The notes under the pieces were generated by a model. The model did not search any database. It was not told where the DNA came from and was given only the letters and a program-made list of their open reading frames with translations. A program made the translations under genes and the position numbers. Below are positions 54,468 to 64,000 of a DNA stretch of 64,000 bases, piece by piece. The DNA is from Mucilaginibacter aquatilis (GTDB taxonomy: Bacteria; Bacteroidota; Bacteroidia; Sphingobacteriales; Sphingobacteriaceae): NCBI RefSeq assembly GCF_009755275.1, contig NZ_WQLA01000003.1:248001-312000 (forward strand), written 5' to 3'. Each line of letters starts with the position of its first letter. Positions within the stretch are counted from its first letter, which is position 1.

Positions 54468-57400
54468 TTAAGAATGCAAATTTTGCAAGGTGTTCATCAA
54501 GTTGTCTAAATTTAATGGTTTTGTTAAGTAGCCATTCATTCCTGCCTCAAAACATAACTGTTTATCTTCAGTAAGTGCATTTGCTGTAAGAGCTACAATT
54601 ATAGGCTTGTTGCCTAAACGGTTTCTTATCAAACGCGTAGCTTCCAATCCATCAAGATTTGGCATTTGTATGTCCATCAGGATAATATCATAGTTGGTAA
54701 CCATTACCTTTTCCAGCGCTTCTTGTCCGTCATTTGCCAAATCAGGCTGATAGCCCAGTCGGTTCAGTATGCGAACAATCAGTTTTTGGTTCATGGCATT
54801 GTCTTCTGCAACCAGCATTTTGTAAGGATAATGTGTAGCAAAATCTTGCGACAGAACCGATTTTATATCCTTGGCAGGTGCGGCATTATAGTCCTTAGCC
54901 ATGCGATTAACCAAGGCATGCAGTTCATTTAACCTTACAGGTTTAGTTAGTGTGTAAAAGTTGGCTCCAAAATCGCTGTTTGATATGTCCATGCCCAAGC
55001 CTGTTATTAAAATTACCGGGCATTGGGATGCTATGTTCCTTAGTTGCAGGCAAAAAGTTTTGCCGGTCATATCATCAGTGTTCTGACCTGCAATGATTAA
55101 CTTAAAATCATTCGTTTCTACTGCTGCGATTGCTTCTCTACCAGTTTTATAGGTACAAACCTCGATCTTTTTATCTTCAAGGTGTTCTTTTAAAATAGCT
55201 GTGCAGGTTTCGTTATTGTTGACAATTGCAGTTTTACCTGGCCAATAAGTTCCTACAGCGGTAGAGTCTGAGTTTACACTACTAGCTGTTTTACACTCTA
55301 TAGTAAATGAAAATACACTACCTGATGACTGCTTGCTGCTTACCCTTATTTGGCCACCCATCAGGCGCACCAATCTTTGGCAAATTGCCAAACCAAGGCC
55401 TGATCCTCCGTATTTACGTGTCACCGATGAATCAAGCTGATTAAAGGCTTCAAACAGGTTGCTAATTCTATCTGCCGGAATACCAATTCCGGTGTCCTTT
55501 ACCTCAAATAGTAATGTTAACCTTTCATCGTCACTAAAGAGTTTACTCACTTTAATCACAATTTCACCCTTATCAGTAAATTTACAGGCGTTACCCACCA
55601 AGTTAATTAAAACCTGACGCAAACGAATGCTGTCGGTGCAAAGGAGCGGTGGAACATCACCTTTAATATGGCAAAACAACTCTACCCCTGTGTCGGCTGT
55701 TTTAGCAGCAAACATCATCATTACCTCTTCAATTAAGGCCCTTAGTTCAAAGTCCTGCGGATCCAACTCCAAATTACCCGATTCGATTTTTGAAAAATCA
55801 AGAACGTCATTGATTACGTTCAAGAGAGATTGGCCGCTTTGCAAAATGGCATCGGTATATTCGTGCTGCTCTTTATTCAGCTCAGTAGCAGATAGGAGTG
55901 AGGCCATACCCAAAACGCCGTTTAAAGGCGTGCGTATTTCATGACTCATAGTAGCTAAAAAGGTACTTTTAGCTTTATTGGCCCGGTCGGCATCTTCACG
56001 GGCACGCTGCTCAACCTCCTTTTGTTCGGCCAGTTGAGTGTTCATCGCTTCAAGGTTTTGAGTGGCTGACATTAGCTCTTCCGACTGCACCTGCAATTCT
56101 TCTGCCTGTGCCTGCAACTCTTCAGACTGAGCTTGTGAAATTTCGAACTGGCGCTGAAGATCATCGTTGAGTTTGACTAAGGAGTCTCGTTGCGATACTA
56201 CTTCCGCAGTACGTTCGCGTACTTGTCTACGGAGCTCCAATCGTTGTTGCCTTAAGTAAAGCGTCCTGAATCGATAAGACAGATACAACACTGCCGATAA
56301 AAATAACAATACAGATAACCTGAACCACCAGGTTTTCCAAAATGGGGGCCGCACAGTTATTGTTAACGAACGCACTATTCCATTCCAATAGCCATCGTAG
56401 TTAGCTGCCTTAACTTCGAATACATAGGTTCCGGCATCAAGATTGGTATAAGTTACTCTGCGCTGATCAGTGTAAATCCAGTTTTGATCAAAGCCATTTA
56501 ACCGGTAAGCGTACTTATTTCTTTCGGGTATGGTATGATTTAACGCGGCAAAATCGATGCTGATAACTGATTGACCTGCGTTAAGCTCAATACACGATGT
56601 GTTAAGAATGCTTTTTTGAAGTACCGATTTTCGCTGACCTGCGTTAACTTTTTTGTTTAATATCCATAAACCGGTAATGGCAACATCTGCCGGGGTAGTG
56701 TTAACTGTTACGTTTTTAGGGTTTATAATGGTGTACCCGTTTATACTGCCAATGATGATGTTGCCATTTTTTAATGTAAGTCCCGACCCAATATTAAACT
56801 CAATGCTTTTTAATCCGTTAAACCTGTCCAGTTTTTTCAAACGTTTAGTTTGAGGGTTGTACCTCATAATACCTTGATTGGTACTAAGCCAAAGCTTACC
56901 GTACTTATCTCCTAATACTGAATGTATGGTGTTATCAATAAGGCCTTGCTGCTCGGTTAGTGCCGTTATATTTTTGCTTTTTGCATGGTAGCAGTTTAAA
57001 CCACCCTCCATGGTCCCAATCCACATATTGCCAAGCCTGTCTTCGTAAAAATCACTGATTACGTTGCTTGTTAACTTGCTGTTACCAGTATTTAAGCGTG
57101 TAAAAGTTTTTGTTTGAGGGTTATAAATGCTTATTCCATTTGTATAGCCTCCAATCCATACGTTTCCAGTACGGTCTTCATAAATAGTTTGAACGGCGTC
57201 ATCCGCAATGCTGTTTTTATTAGCAGGAGAATTGGTCAGCTTTTGGAACTTATTTGTTGCAGGGTTTAATATGTTTATTCCACCCCAACCTGTGGCAATC
57301 CAAAGCTTTCCATTACGGTCCTCCATCAACATGGCTACTGACTTGCAGTTCATAGAGTCAGCGCCGGTACCTGAGCTGTAGTTTTGAAACTTTCCTGTTC

Positions 57401-58739
57401 TGATATCAAGTTTATCGAGGCCGTTATTTGACGTACCTATCCAAACTGTGTTGCCGTCTTTAGTTACCAAAACATCGGTTGTGTAGTTACTTGATAAGCT
57501 GTTGCCGTTTGATAGGTGATGATAGTGTTTAATAAGTTTACCAGATTGCTCCACATAATCTAATCCATCATCAGTTGCTAGATAAAGATTTCCACGGCCA
57601 TCTTCGGCCATGGACCTTATAATATTTTGAGCTGAAGGAAGCGAGTAATTAGCCGCCTTGAACCATTCAACAATCGTGATGTTTTTATTATACTTTAATA
57701 TGCCCTGGCTCGATGTGCCTATCCATAAAGTTCCGGTTGCATCACTCAACAAAGAGTATACTGCATCATTAGGCATGTTGCTGCCGTCTGATGTTTTTAT
57801 TGGAAGTTTAATTAGTTCCCTTTTTTGGATATCAAAAGTTTGTAGCGTTGTATTGGTGCCGAGCCAAAGTATGTTTCCACTTTGTGCTATACAATAAACA
57901 GGATTAGTTTTGTTTTCAGAGTTTTTGTCCGGTTCAACAGCATAGGAGATAATTTTACCGTCTTTTACGTTTAACAAGCTAAGCCCGGTGCTGGTTCCCA
58001 GCCATAAATTATTGTCCTTATCTTCATTTATGGCATAAACAGCACTTTTACTTGCTTTAATATTGCTGATGTGAGGATTAAGCCACTTTTTGTTAAGAAT
58101 ATTAAATAATCGTAATCCGTTGTCAGTTCCTACCCATAAATTATAATTGCCGGCCTGGTAAACCGTATATATAGCTGCTACGCCGGGCGAAATAGGCAAG
58201 GAAAGCGATTGGTAGTCTTTAAAGAGCTTGGTTTGCAGGTCATATTGGATAAGTGATTTATCGGTCCCTATCCAAACCATTGTACCGTTGCCTGCATATA
58301 CAGTATTAATGTTTTTTTCACTGAATGCGGCTGAGCCCTTATTTTTTACGTTTAAATAGTTGAAAAACGATTCTGTTCGGCGATCATACCTGCTAAGTCC
58401 GCCGGTTCTGGTTCCTATCCAAATATCGCCGTGAGCATCTTCACAAATAGATGAAATATAATTTGCCGGAAGGCTGTTAGCGTCATTGCTTCGGTGCTTG
58501 TATACGATGTTTTTGTATCCATCATAGCAGTTAAGCCCATCTTGTGTGCCTATCCAAATAAAGCCATAATGATCTCTGATAACAGCATTGATAGTGTTTT
58601 GCGAAAGTCCCTGAAAGCTGTTGAAGGGAGAAAGATTGATAACCTCACGCTGGCCATACGCTGTAAAGCCACAATAAATAAATAAAAATAAAAACAGGTA
58701 TATTTTACCAATAAGTCCCATAAGAACAAATTCCTTCAA
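54468..58739 (-). CDS. Propeller hybrid histidine kinase with a degenerate and an intact receiver
   Basis: 1423 residues. Signal peptide, then two-component-regulator propeller (about 35-690) and Y_Y_Y domain (about 720-800). A TM helix and a long coiled coil follow (many EELQ/QSEEL repeats, about 840-920). HisKA has His933 in FLATMSHEIRTPLNG; the HATPase has DTGIGIP and GSGLGLAI. Two receivers come last. The first (about 1165-1280) reads KLIIAGQNTDDM where the phospho-Asp should be, so it looks inactive. The second has Asp1356 in IILMDIQMPNLDG. No DNA-binding domain follows, so output is through phosphotransfer or protein contact. An in-frame ATG seven codons down is an alternative start. 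Confidence 0.93.
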   Translation of the reverse strand: MKEFVLMGLIGKIYLFLFLFIYCGFTAYGQREVINLSPFNSFQGLSQNTINAVIRDHYGFIWIGTQDGLNCYDGYKNIVYKHRSNDANSLPANYISSICEDAHGDIWIGTRTGGLSRYDRRTESFFNYLNVKNKGSAAFSEKNINTVYAGNGTMVWIGTDKSLIQYDLQTKLFKDYQSLSLPISPGVAAIYTVYQAGNYNLWVGTDNGLRLFNILNKKWLNPHISNIKASKSAVYAINEDKDNNLWLGTSTGLSLLNVKDGKIISYAVEPDKNSENKTNPVYCIAQSGNILWLGTNTTLQTFDIQKRELIKLPIKTSDGSNMPNDAVYSLLSDATGTLWIGTSSQGILKYNKNITIVEWFKAANYSLPSAQNIIRSMAEDGRGNLYLATDDGLDYVEQSGKLIKHYHHLSNGNSLSSNYTTDVLVTKDGNTVWIGTSNNGLDKLDIRTGKFQNYSSGTGADSMNCKSVAMLMEDRNGKLWIATGWGGINILNPATNKFQKLTNSPANKNSIADDAVQTIYEDRTGNVWIGGYTNGISIYNPQTKTFTRLNTGNSKLTSNVISDFYEDRLGNMWIGTMEGGLNCYHAKSKNITALTEQQGLIDNTIHSVLGDKYGKLWLSTNQGIMRYNPQTKRLKKLDRFNGLKSIEFNIGSGLTLKNGNIIIGSINGYTIINPKNVTVNTTPADVAITGLWILNKKVNAGQRKSVLQKSILNTSCIELNAGQSVISIDFAALNHTIPERNKYAYRLNGFDQNWIYTDQRRVTYTNLDAGTYVFEVKAANYDGYWNGIVRSLTITVRPPFWKTWWFRLSVLLFLSAVLYLSYRFRTLYLRQQRLELRRQVRERTAEVVSQRDSLVKLNDDLQRQFEISQAQSEELQAQAEELQVQSEELMSATQNLEAMNTQLAEQKEVEQRAREDADRANKAKSTFLATMSHEIRTPLNGVLGMASLLSATELNKEQHEYTDAILQSGQSLLNVINDVLDFSKIESGNLELDPQDFELRALIEEVMMMFAAKTADTGVELFCHIKGDVPPLLCTDSIRLRQVLINLVGNACKFTDKGEIVIKVSKLFSDDERLTLLFEVKDTGIGIPADRISNLFEAFNQLDSSVTRKYGGSGLGLAICQRLVRLMGGQIRVSSKQSSGSVFSFTIECKTASSVNSDSTAVGTYWPGKTAIVNNNETCTAILKEHLEDKKIEVCTYKTGREAIAAVETNDFKLIIAGQNTDDMTGKTFCLQLRNIASQCPVILITGLGMDISNSDFGANFYTLTKPVRLNELHALVNRMAKDYNAAPAKDIKSVLSQDFATHYPYKMLVAEDNAMNQKLIVRILNRLGYQPDLANDGQEALEKVMVTNYDIILMDIQMPNLDGLEATRLIRNRLGNKPIIVALTANALTEDKQLCFEAGMNGYLTKPLNLDNLMNTLQNLHS

Positions 58740-58971
58740 TGTGTAATTTTCGATCAGGCCGGTTTATATAAAAGCCTGAACAGTAGTGCCGGAATTAGTT
58801 CACCAATTTAAGCTTTCTAACCATACAATAAAGATTTTGGTTGGTAATTACAATAAGTCTAAATAAAGTTAATATAGTTATCATTATAAATTATTTAGTG
58901 AACAGTTGATTTTAATTCTTTGCCCTTTTATACAAGTTAATAGTGTTTTTTCAAAGGATTTTTCCGAAGCC

Positions 58972-60066
58972 TTACTTAATAATATAAACCTTTTTATCAT
59001 CGTTGGTAAACAAGGCATAGCCAAGTTGAGGATTGGTGTAAAAGCCGTATCCCTCAATTATAATGGGTGGTTGAGCTTTATTTTTCGTCAAGGTACCTAA
59101 TTTAATTCCGTTAACTGTAATTTCCGATTGCTGCCAGCTTTTATCCTGGTACATAAATTCTTTGAGCCGTAAGGTGTCTTTCTTGAACGCTATGTCAGTA
59201 AATAGGTTTCCATGGTATAGTTCAACATCAAAACCCGGAGCATTGCCACCTCCGCCCGAAAAGCGAACCTTTTCGTACTTAGTGCGCTGAAACAATTTGT
59301 AATTCACATTTACACTCTTTATGAATTTCTTCTGTCTGCGAGCAGCAGTGTCGATATGCTTGAACAAGCTATTGACCAAAAGTTCCTCAGTGTACGAGTA
59401 TGGGAAATACTTGCTAACGTCTTGCCTAGTGCTGAATTGAATGCATTTATCGTTATTAAAATAAGTAAGTACAGTATACATCTTCATGGCTTGTATGGCT
59501 TGTAATTTTCCACTAACTTGTGGCTGTGGTTTAAGTTCCTCTTCTTTGAAATCAACGTATACTGCTGAAGATTCTTTAGCAATCTTCTTTATCTCCTCTT
59601 TCTCGTTTTCAACATCCCAACTAAAGCTGGCATTTTGCACTTCTATTTTTATTGGTGTTTTTTTGCCGGTTAAGCTCCAATTATAATATTCATTATTCTT
59701 TTTGTCTATTATAAAACCATTTACAAACGCCAGATTGTAAGGTCTGCAGCTTATAACCAATGAGTCTATAACATCACCGTCACCATTTAATTTTATGAAT
59801 GTGTTGGTGTCTTTATCCGATATAGAGTACAGAATAACATTGTTGTCCTTAGTAATTATAGATTGAATTTCTTCTTGGCCGGTAATCAGCAGCTTTAGTT
59901 GTATACCGCCTGATTTAATAGTTTTTAAGCTATCGATAGATTGGTAATGGTTAAATTTTCCCGGTAATTTATCATTGATTTTTTCTATGCTTTTTAAAAA
60001 TTTAACACCCAAAAAAACCAGCAGGGCTATAATGATAATGGTTATAACAATGGGGAGTATTTTCAT
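58972..60066 (-). CDS. Membrane-anchored protein of unknown function
   Basis: 364 residues with one N-terminal TM segment (about 3-26) and a large soluble, mostly beta-rich domain that is probably periplasmic. It includes repeated strand/loop patterns such as IQSIITKDNNVILYSISDKD and GFYTNPQLGYALFTNDDKKVYII, which could be a propeller. I do not recognise a family. It is on the same strand as the large hybrid kinase but 232 nt upstream of it. Confidence 0.6.
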   Translation of the reverse strand: MKILPIVITIIIIALLVFLGVKFLKSIEKINDKLPGKFNHYQSIDSLKTIKSGGIQLKLLITGQEEIQSIITKDNNVILYSISDKDTNTFIKLNGDGDVIDSLVISCRPYNLAFVNGFIIDKKNNEYYNWSLTGKKTPIKIEVQNASFSWDVENEKEEIKKIAKESSAVYVDFKEEELKPQPQVSGKLQAIQAMKMYTVLTYFNNDKCIQFSTRQDVSKYFPYSYTEELLVNSLFKHIDTAARRQKKFIKSVNVNYKLFQRTKYEKVRFSGGGGNAPGFDVELYHGNLFTDIAFKKDTLRLKEFMYQDKSWQQSEITVNGIKLGTLTKNKAQPPIIIEGYGFYTNPQLGYALFTNDDKKVYIIK

Positions 60067-60204
60067 TTCAAAAGTTGAGTTTGCTTGATTAAACAGTCAC
60101 GTGATTATAATGTTGTATTAGCCGCTACAAGTGTAGTACAAACTATTATCAGTTATTTATAAGCTGAGGCAGGATGAATGGAAAATGGTTTTAGTAAGTT
60201 TTAT

Positions 60205-60250
60205 ACACCAAAAAGCCGCTAATCCTTAAGGCTTAGCGGCTTTTTGGTGT
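60205..60250 (-). terminator. Long-stem terminator after the 61-codon gene
   Basis: An 18-bp perfect inverted repeat (60205-60222 with 60233-60250; ACACCAAAAAGCCGCTAA arm) has a T5 run in either strand. It lies just downstream of the minus-strand gene at 60267. Confidence 0.75.
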
Positions 60251-60266
60251 AATTTAGTAACAAATG

Positions 60267-60452
60267 CTATAACGAAACATCAGTTATAGAGGTGTATATA
60301 TGGCGGCCTTTATATTTCACCCAAATGTAAGACCACCCTGGAGTATCGTAACCTAAAAATGTAACGTACGGATCTTCTTCATTAAAGCCTGCAAAGCGTT
60401 TGCCAATATATTTAAGTTCAAGTCCTTCAACCAATTTATCAATAAAATTCAT
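60267..60452 (-). CDS. Small protein of unknown function
   Basis: 61 residues, soluble, with an amphipathic N-terminal helix and aromatic strands (WSYIWVKYKGRHIYTSI). A strong terminator follows immediately, which supports a real transcript. No family is recognised. Confidence 0.5.
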   Translation of the reverse strand: MNFIDKLVEGLELKYIGKRFAGFNEEDPYVTFLGYDTPGWSYIWVKYKGRHIYTSITDVSL

Positions 60453-60563
60453 AATAGTAAGTTTATGCCAACCATAAATGCTGTGTTAGGCAGCAGGTAA
60501 GCGGTTTATTTAATACAGTGAATTGCTGTTAGTATAGTCAGCCTTAGCCAAATAAAACAGTAA

Positions 60564-60932
60564 TCATAAACGGAAATGGAAGAGAGGCTGCTTGATCAAT
60601 TGAATAAAGCGTAATAAGTGGTTGCCAAAGTTTAAAGGCAATGCATGTGTAAGAAAACGAATTTTAAATGCTGAAAGAGGTTTGCCAGTTAATGCCTTTA
60701 AATATTTTTTGAACGACTGCCTGTGAAGTGTTGATTTGCTTACTTTCTTTACCGTGATGACACGTTTGCCCTTAACCTCATAGCTATTGGAAAGATGCTT
60801 TGCTTTAAATACAGCTGCCTTGGGTGCAACAATATAACCAGGCATGATAAGCGCTACATGGCTGAGCACAACAAATAAATATCCCGCACTAAGCAGAATT
60901 ATTTTTAATTGCTTTGCTCTACTGTTAACCAT
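60564..60932 (-). CDS. Small basic protein of unknown function
   Basis: 122 residues, basic (many Lys/Arg), with an N-terminal hydrophobic stretch (about 10-33) that could be a TM anchor or signal. The remainder has no recognised domain. Coding status is moderate. Confidence 0.4.
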   Translation of the reverse strand: MVNSRAKQLKIILLSAGYLFVVLSHVALIMPGYIVAPKAAVFKAKHLSNSYEVKGKRVITVKKVSKSTLHRQSFKKYLKALTGKPLSAFKIRFLTHALPLNFGNHLLRFIQLIKQPLFHFRL

Positions 60933-61290
60933 ATATGTTAATACGGGTAAATGCCTTTACAGGAATTAACCTATTAAACGCGGTTTGCTGAAATTTAGTG
61001 TTTGAGCAGTCTCTTGAAAGTTTATTTACTTTGAATATCTGCTGCATTATAAACTGCTGGTGTTAGCGAAGTCATATTCCGGCTTATAAAATGTATTTGA
61101 TTCAATTGTTACGTTTAATTAAAAGTGATTGGTATAAAGTTCAGCACTGTCACTTAAAAGCGGTGATTAGATTGACTGATAAAATTTAATTATCGTAAAA
61201 TATTTAACCCTTAGTTTAATAACGTAGCGTGTAAGTCAACTAAAATCTAAAAAATATAAACTACGGCATACGTCTTGTTTAGAAAGATGT
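60933..61290. other. Intergenic stretch without a visible gene
   Basis: 358 nt, AT-rich, between divergent genes. I see no ORF, RNA gene, repeat or clear promoter element that I would support. Confidence 0.5.
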
Positions 61291-62394
61291 ATGAGTTTAA
61301 CGGAAATTCTAGAGGACATTAACAGAAGTGCAAAATTGGTATCAGATGACGACAAACGATTTAAGCTTTGGATGCCTAAGCGTGTTGTGTTTACTGCTGA
61401 TGCAATGAATGAATCCTACGGTCAAAAGATTTATGACAAAGTTTCTGCTTTGAACTTACCAATAGAAATAGCCAAGAACAACCGCATAACCGGCCTGCGT
61501 GGTAAAGACGAAAAGGAGACTTATCGTATTGCAAAAAACACGCTGGCTGTTGTAAAGGCACCTCCAAGTGCATTCAATCTACGTCCCATACCGCCCTCAG
61601 CCGATTGGCAGTTTCATCTTGCGGAGGGTTGTCCTGCTCATTGTCAGTATTGCTATCTTGCAGGCAGCCTTTCGGGGCCACCGGCAATACGCGTGTTTGC
61701 AAACTTGCCACAAATTCTGGAAAGTACAATCCGCTACCAGCGTTTAAATGAACTGGTGTCGTACGAGGCCAGTTGTTATACTGATCCTTTAAGTTTAGAA
61801 CACTTAACCGGCGGTTTGGCAGAGTCAATCAACTTTTTTGCTACACAACCCAACACTCATCTCCGTTTTGTGACCAAATTTGATAATGTTGAGCCATTGT
61901 TAAATTTACAACACAACGGGCATACCAGATTCAGGTGCAGCTTAAATGCCGATTCCGTAGCCAAACGCCTTGAAGGCGGAACGCCCACTGTAACAGCAAG
62001 AATTAAAGCACTGCGTAAAATGGCGTTGCCTAAGCAGCAGGGTGGAGGTGGTTATCCAATAGGGATTGTACTGGCGCCAATAATGCCAATACCCGATTGG
62101 AAATTACATTATACCACTCTATTGGATGAAGTGTCATCAAACCTTAACTTTGAAACCGACCTGACTTTTGAACTTATTACGCACCGATTTACGCCCGGTT
62201 CGAGAGATATATTGCTTGGCTGGTATCCTAACACAACCTTAGATTTTAGCGAAACAAACCGCAGTATTAAAAGAAACAAGTTTGGAGGGCAGAAATATGT
62301 GTTTGTAAAAGACCTGATGAAAGAATTACGTAGTTTTTTTGAAACAGAAATTGCTAACCGCTTTCCAAAAGCCAAAATATTGTATTGGACTTAA
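61291..62394 (+). CDS. Spore-photoproduct-lyase-like radical SAM protein
   Basis: 367 residues, the usual size for the SPL family. The radical SAM cluster motif CxxxCxxC is at Cys114, Cys118 and Cys121 (AEGCPAHCQYCY). The family element SYEASCYTDPLSLEH has Cys162, which lines up with the conserved cysteine used for hydrogen transfer in SplB. The C-terminus (LILYW-like AKILYWT) fits the family. SPL repairs the spore photoproduct thymine dimer in spore formers; Bacteroidota do not make endospores, so the substrate here is uncertain and may be another thymine lesion. Confidence 0.88.
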   Translation: MSLTEILEDINRSAKLVSDDDKRFKLWMPKRVVFTADAMNESYGQKIYDKVSALNLPIEIAKNNRITGLRGKDEKETYRIAKNTLAVVKAPPSAFNLRPIPPSADWQFHLAEGCPAHCQYCYLAGSLSGPPAIRVFANLPQILESTIRYQRLNELVSYEASCYTDPLSLEHLTGGLAESINFFATQPNTHLRFVTKFDNVEPLLNLQHNGHTRFRCSLNADSVAKRLEGGTPTVTARIKALRKMALPKQQGGGGYPIGIVLAPIMPIPDWKLHYTTLLDEVSSNLNFETDLTFELITHRFTPGSRDILLGWYPNTTLDFSETNRSIKRNKFGGQKYVFVKDLMKELRSFFETEIANRFPKAKILYWT

Positions 62395-62557
62395 TTAGAA
62401 GCTGCATCTGATAAAACGGAAAGTTAGCTTCCGGTTCCCTACTTTGGTAGATAGCGTAATCAAACTTCCCGAATGTATATAAGAGTGTATATATTTGCCA
62501 TAAGGCGATTATTTGCTGTATACGCTATAATCGTTGGTTCCACTTATAAACTTAATA

Positions 62558-64000
62558 ATGATTGCGGGCTGCGGCAAATACTGGAAATCAGTAATATATA
62601 CATACTTTTTAATTTCGTTGTTTTCGTGCAGCGTAGTAAGTGCTCAGGGGTTGTTGTTTAACTCTAATAATGCGTTTATTTCAAAACGCACGTCTTACCA
62701 GGTATTTGGGAAAAACGAAATAAGTGTCAAGTCCCATCTGCACGTTGATTTTGAATTAATGCTGTGGGATCAAAACCACCTAGGCTATATATTCCAGTTT
62801 GGGAATAGCGAAAACTCCATAAGCCTTAGTCACCTGAACACGCACGATACCTCATCACTCAATTTAAATATTGATCGTGTTAGCAATAAGATTAAAGCGC
62901 CGTTTGATTTGAATAAGTTAGGTAGAAAGTGGGTTAAAATAGCTATTGACCTTGATGTTGCACACAACGCTGTCGAGCTGAACATTGGCGGACAAGAGTT
63001 CAAAGCATCAGGTTTTCCTTTTGGTAGCACCGCAACTGGCAATATCACTTTTGGTAAAAACGCATCATATACCGAAGTGCCTGATATGGCCATTCGGAAT
63101 GTTAACGTAGTTTATGATGACGACACAGAGAATTTTCCGCTGAATGAGTGGACGGGTAACAGCGTATCAAATGCCAACGGAAAGACTATAGGAAACGTTG
63201 ACAACCCGATTTGGTTAATTAACGACTCCTATTTTTGGAAGCCTTTATTTAGTAAGAAGTTTGCCGATGTTGCAGGCATAAATTACTGTACACAACCGCA
63301 ACAGCTTTTAATATACGGTCGGGACTCAATCTATACATATTCTCCATCATCAAATAGATTGGATGGGCAGCGCTATGTAAATAAGCATCCAGTTGCTATG
63401 ATACTGGGTAAAAGTATCTATAGTGAGAAGCAACAGCTTTTGTATGTTTATGAGCCATACGATATACGAGACGATGGATTTAGTATTGCCGCATTAAAAC
63501 TTCAAAATTTAACCTGGAAAGGTTTAGGCAAAGGCCAGTTACCTACGCAACGGCACCACCACAATGTATTTTTTAATGCCGCGCAAGACACGCTTTTTAT
63601 GTTTGGCGGCTATGGCTCATTCAAATATCATAACTCGTTTTATAAGTTTGATCAGTCGGCCAATGAATGGGTGACAGTCAAATTCAACGGCGATGATATT
63701 CATCCGCGCTTTTTTTCAGCATCCGGACCGGCAGAGAACCAGGATGAGGTTTATATATTCGGAGGATTCGGTAACCAATCGGGTAGCCAGGTGGTTGGAG
63801 GTAAAGAATATTACGACCTTTACCGCATCAATACAAAAACTCATCAGGTTAAAAAGTGCTGGAGTATTAAACTTGATGGCAAAAAGTTTGTACCTGCTAA
63901 CAATTTGTTATTATCTCCCGATAAAAAATCATTTTACGTTTTGTGCTATCCTCATGAGGTAGCTAAAACACATCTGAAATTATATAAGTTTGCCATTGAA
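62558..64000 (+). CDS. Secreted LamG-like / kelch-repeat protein (3' end outside window)
   Basis: The frame is open from ATG 62558 to the window end (481 codons). It starts with a signal peptide (about 1-31, ending VVSAQ), then a jelly-roll/LamG-like segment (about 32-190; HVDFELMLWDQNHLGYIFQFG, KWVKIAIDLDVAHNAVELNIGG). A kelch-type propeller (from about 240) has the FMFGGYG and YIFGGFGN blade motifs near residues 347 and 398. In Bacteroidota such propellers often precede a TM segment and a LuxR-type HTH, which would lie beyond 64000; that is speculation. Confidence 0.8.
   Translation, partial: MIAGCGKYWKSVIYTYFLISLFSCSVVSAQGLLFNSNNAFISKRTSYQVFGKNEISVKSHLHVDFELMLWDQNHLGYIFQFGNSENSISLSHLNTHDTSSLNLNIDRVSNKIKAPFDLNKLGRKWVKIAIDLDVAHNAVELNIGGQEFKASGFPFGSTATGNITFGKNASYTEVPDMAIRNVNVVYDDDTENFPLNEWTGNSVSNANGKTIGNVDNPIWLINDSYFWKPLFSKKFADVAGINYCTQPQQLLIYGRDSIYTYSPSSNRLDGQRYVNKHPVAMILGKSIYSEKQQLLYVYEPYDIRDDGFSIAALKLQNLTWKGLGKGQLPTQRHHHNVFFNAAQDTLFMFGGYGSFKYHNSFYKFDQSANEWVTVKFNGDDIHPRFFSASGPAENQDEVYIFGGFGNQSGSQVVGGKEYYDLYRINTKTHQVKKCWSIKLDGKKFVPANNLLLSPDKKSFYVLCYPHEVAKTHLKLYKFAIE

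Noticed and set aside
60205..60250. 18-bp inverted repeat as a possible mobile-element end
   Set aside because: No transposase or target duplication is nearby, and the position just after a gene with T runs fits a terminator.
62473..62661. A 62-codon open frame on the plus strand
   Set aside because: It overlaps the signal-peptide region of the kelch gene in another frame, and that gene has the better coding pattern.

Overview
The window looks like a chromosome segment from a Bacteroidota soil or plant-associated bacterium of the Sphingobacteriaceae type (Mucilaginibacter/Pedobacter-like). The reasons are the moderate-to-low GC, two SusC/SusD pairs, 'reg_prop'-propeller sensor kinases, TAnnTTTG-type -7 promoter elements and the general absence of strong Shine-Dalgarno sequences. 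The genus is an inference. I see no rRNA, tRNA, CRISPR array or insertion sequence.

Layout. (1) 1-10604, all +: a tight run made of the end of a TonB-dependent receptor, a SAM methyltransferase, a nucleotide-transporter-like/HEAT/cNMP-like fusion, a propeller sensor whose phospho-acceptor His is Asp, a small canonical histidine kinase, and a receiver-PP2C phosphatase. Neighbours overlap by 4 nt or lie within about 20 nt, and a terminator follows. (2) 10605-44217: a large carbohydrate-utilisation region with two SusCD pairs, GH5-like, two GH43-like and one GH63/MGH1-like hydrolases. It also holds an operon resembling the 3-keto-glycoside cleavage pathway (Gfo/Idh/MocA, DUF6807, TIM-barrel epimerase, DUF1080), an ApbE flavin transferase abutting a second Gfo/Idh/MocA enzyme, a sensor kinase plus AraC-type response regulator, an NtrC-type regulator and a bifunctional fucokinase/GDP-fucose pyrophosphorylase. 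(3) 44359-47779: small secreted, lipoprotein and membrane proteins of unknown role. (4) 47999-50700, -: an OhrR-type thiol-stress operon (ohrR, broken doxX, DJ-1/PfpI, ohr, nitroreductase). (5) 50970-60932: an unknown anchored protein, a PAS histidine kinase, a 1423-aa propeller hybrid kinase and small unknown proteins. (6) 61291-64000: a spore-photoproduct-lyase-like radical SAM enzyme and a kelch protein that runs off the end.

How it fits together. Five sites in region 2 share a direct repeat, (T/A)TGA.ACAAA-like, with a 21-nt period. Each lies 48-50 nt before a TAnnTTTG-like -7 box. The sites precede both susC genes, a GH43 gene, the apbE-gfo pair and the ricin-GH43 gene. The natural candidate regulator is the AraC-type response regulator and propeller kinase encoded inside the cluster (28303-32305), which resemble a hybrid two-component system split into two proteins. 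The Gfo/Idh enzyme directly after apbE has a Tat-like leader and contains Asp-Gly-Val-Thr-Gly-Ala-Thr, which fits the ApbE target pattern DxxS/T-G-A-T. I infer, without proof, that it may be a covalently flavinylated exported sugar oxidoreductase. These two observations and the first operon are the most unusual things here.
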